The translations under genes were made by a program, and so were the position numbers. Source: an uncultured Solobacterium sp. (GTDB lineage Bacteria > Bacillota_I > Bacilli_A > Erysipelotrichales > Erysipelotrichaceae). From it: a stretch of 6,887 nucleotides of DNA. The stretch spans positions 1 through 6,887 of the forward strand of contig URYK01000085.1 of assembly GCA_900552125.1 (NCBI GenBank), in the 5' to 3' direction. Under the pieces are notes generated by a model. It was not told where the DNA came from. It did not search any database and worked only from the letters and a program-made list of their open reading frames with translations. Position 1 is the first letter of the stretch. Each line of letters opens with the position of its first letter. Positions 5,837 to 6,887 of the stretch are shown here, in pieces.

Positions 5837-6790
5837 ATGAAAATCGCTTATTTATTACATACAGAACGAGACTATGAAGAAATAATAGAAATTACAAATC
5901 AATTAATAAAACAGGGTGATCATGTCTTTATGATGATTAATGATAATAGCTTACGTGATAAGATATCATTTGTTTATGCAGATGACTTGAAGGTTCATAT
6001 TTCACATACTCAAGAATTTGCACAAGAGGGTGATTTATCACTTGCTAGAGGTACGATCATTCAAATAAAAGAAGCTTTAGATATCTATGCTTTTGATTAT
6101 TTCATTAATCTTACAGATAGCATGCTTCCTATTAAGACAAGAAGTGAAATTGTTTCTTATCTTGAAGAACATAGTGGAAAAGACTTTTATTATATTGATC
6201 GTAACGAAGATCCACAGCTTAGAAAGAAGGCTGAAAAATATTATACATTTACTAATCTCTTAGCTTTTCCTACAAGCAAATTCGTTAGAGGCATCACTAA
6301 AGCTACCGCATCCGTTCTTTCTTCGTTAGGTATACGAAGAAAACTAAAAGATTCTTATATTATTGGAAGTCCTTGGTTTATTCTTACAAATGAAAGTGCA
6401 CAAAAACTAGCTGCTCATTATGACTACGTTTCCACAACATTCAAATTATCTTGGTATCCTGAAGAAATGTATATCCCTATGATGATGAAAAAATTCGTTT
6501 ATGATACAAAAGAAGATGATCATATCAATAACGATTTGCGAATTATCGGCCCTAATGGTTCATGGGAAGAGAGCAGTGGAGCGAAACCTATTACAGAAGA
6601 ACTTTTAGAACAGCATCCTGAAGCATTATTCGCCGCAAAAATAAACACAACAGATAATCTTTACTTATTTGAAAGATATTTTGATAAATACAATCAGGAT
6701 TATCTACAGGAAGAAGAATCACAAAAAGAAAAAGAATTCATTGATCCAGAAATCTTACGTGATGCGATGAATCGATATAAATCAAAATAG
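5837..6790 (+). CDS. GT14-family glycosyltransferase (core-2/I-branching beta-1,6-N-acetylglucosaminyltransferase-like)
   Basis: This 317-residue protein carries the ordered motifs of the GT14 (Branch) family. MKIAYLLHT (1-9) is the first strand, NLTDSMLPIKT (91-101) corresponds to the family's SGxDYPIxT block, IIGSPWFILTNESA (176-189) to the GSxWxxLT block, and SWYPEEMYIPMMM (205-217) contains the likely catalytic acidic residue (E209 or E210). DLRIIGP (233-239) and ALFAAKIN (263-270) match the C-terminal phosphate-side and ARKF-like blocks. The family transfers GlcNAc or xylose from a UDP-sugar without needing a metal. In bacteria it is usually linked to capsule, wall or exopolysaccharide glycans; the acceptor here is unknown. 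No membrane segment is seen, so it probably works on the cytoplasmic face. The ATG is supported by GGAGGGG 4-10 bases upstream. The last ~35 residues are highly charged. It is divergent from the sugar-phosphate operon and shares its control region; the TAG stop lies about 30 bases from the putative mobile-element end. Confidence 0.82.
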   Translation: MKIAYLLHTERDYEEIIEITNQLIKQGDHVFMMINDNSLRDKISFVYADDLKVHISHTQEFAQEGDLSLARGTIIQIKEALDIYAFDYFINLTDSMLPIKTRSEIVSYLEEHSGKDFYYIDRNEDPQLRKKAEKYYTFTNLLAFPTSKFVRGITKATASVLSSLGIRRKLKDSYIIGSPWFILTNESAQKLAAHYDYVSTTFKLSWYPEEMYIPMMMKKFVYDTKEDDHINNDLRIIGPNGSWEESSGAKPITEELLEQHPEALFAAKINTTDNLYLFERYFDKYNQDYLQEEESQKEKEFIDPEILRDAMNRYKSK

Positions 6791-6819
6791 CTTATTAAAA
6801 ATCAGATAAAAGTTACTAT

Positions 6820-6887
6820 AAGTTTATGTTTCAATCATAACCACGCCTAAAAGACGTGGTATGTACTCGTCCTAAAAGGACATAATG
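6820..6887 (-). mobile_element. Possible end of an IS200/IS605-type element, with tandem hairpins
   Basis: Two hairpins lie 8 bases apart: 6840-6847 with 6853-6860 (8 bp) and 6869-6872 with 6878-6881 (4 bp). Both have the five-base loop TAAAA (TTTTA on the minus strand) closed by C-G pairs. In the larger stem one pair is a U-G wobble in minus-strand RNA but a C-A mismatch in plus-strand RNA, so the minus strand is the structured one. After the hairpins the minus strand reads GGTTATGATTGAAAC. Imperfect subterminal hairpins of this kind, reading outwards, are typical of IS200/IS605 ends and of the RNA scaffolds beside tnpB. No transposase or tnpB is in the window, so the identity is an inference. 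Confidence 0.45.

Noticed and set aside
6840..6860. Rho-independent terminator after the glycosyltransferase gene
   Set aside because: Neither strand has a T-run directly after the stem, and on the plus strand the stem contains a mismatch.
6820..6887. CRISPR repeat, because the minus strand reads GATTGAAAC, an ending seen in several CRISPR repeats
   Set aside because: Only one copy is present, and the two hairpins are different lengths and not separated by regular spacers.

Overview
This 6.9-kb window is AT-rich, tightly packed bacterial DNA with strong AGGAGG-type ribosome binding sites, TATAAT-like promoters and short intergenic gaps. That style fits a low-GC Firmicute, and the protein types suggest a gut Erysipelotrichia/Clostridia-like organism. 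The taxonomic call is an inference from composition and gene content; no rRNA or other marker gene is present.

Layout. Six genes lie on the minus strand and are read from right to left. In transcription order they are: a cupin-type glucose-6-phosphate isomerase (5175-5723), a long class I mannose-6-phosphate isomerase with an extra N-terminal domain (3395-5134), a GntR/HutC regulator with a TTG start (2606-3340), the ManNAc-6-phosphate epimerase NanE (1808-2473), an alpha/beta hydrolase (949-1728) and a sugar-phosphate isomerase/epimerase-like TIM barrel (55-936). One gene, a GT14-family (core-2/I-branching-like) glycosyltransferase (5837-6790), is divergent on the plus strand. The last ~65 bases hold two small hairpins with the same TAAAA/TTTTA loop. 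They look like the end of an IS200/IS605-type element, or of its RNA, entering from the right.

How the parts may work together. The first four minus-strand genes make a compact hexose-phosphate module: Glc-6-P to Fru-6-P (cupin PGI), Man-6-P to Fru-6-P (PMI), ManNAc-6-P to GlcNAc-6-P (NanE), plus a UTRA-domain repressor that probably senses a phosphosugar. The hydrolase and TIM-barrel pair downstream could remove an acyl group from, and isomerise, a further sugar. No transporter, sugar kinase or glycosidase is inside the window, so the entry substrate is unknown. The gene set is unusual because it holds three or four sugar isomerases/epimerases under one regulator and uses an archaeal-style cupin PGI.

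Regulation visible in the sequence. A perfect 14-bp palindrome with a GntR-type GT(N4)AC core sits on the PGI promoter in the 113-bp divergent gap. There are candidate internal promoters before gntR and before nanE. A perfect 10-bp inverted repeat brackets the nanE promoter region, and a 15-bp hairpin between nanE and the hydrolase probably attenuates or ends transcription there. No gene-free stretch reaches 300 bases.
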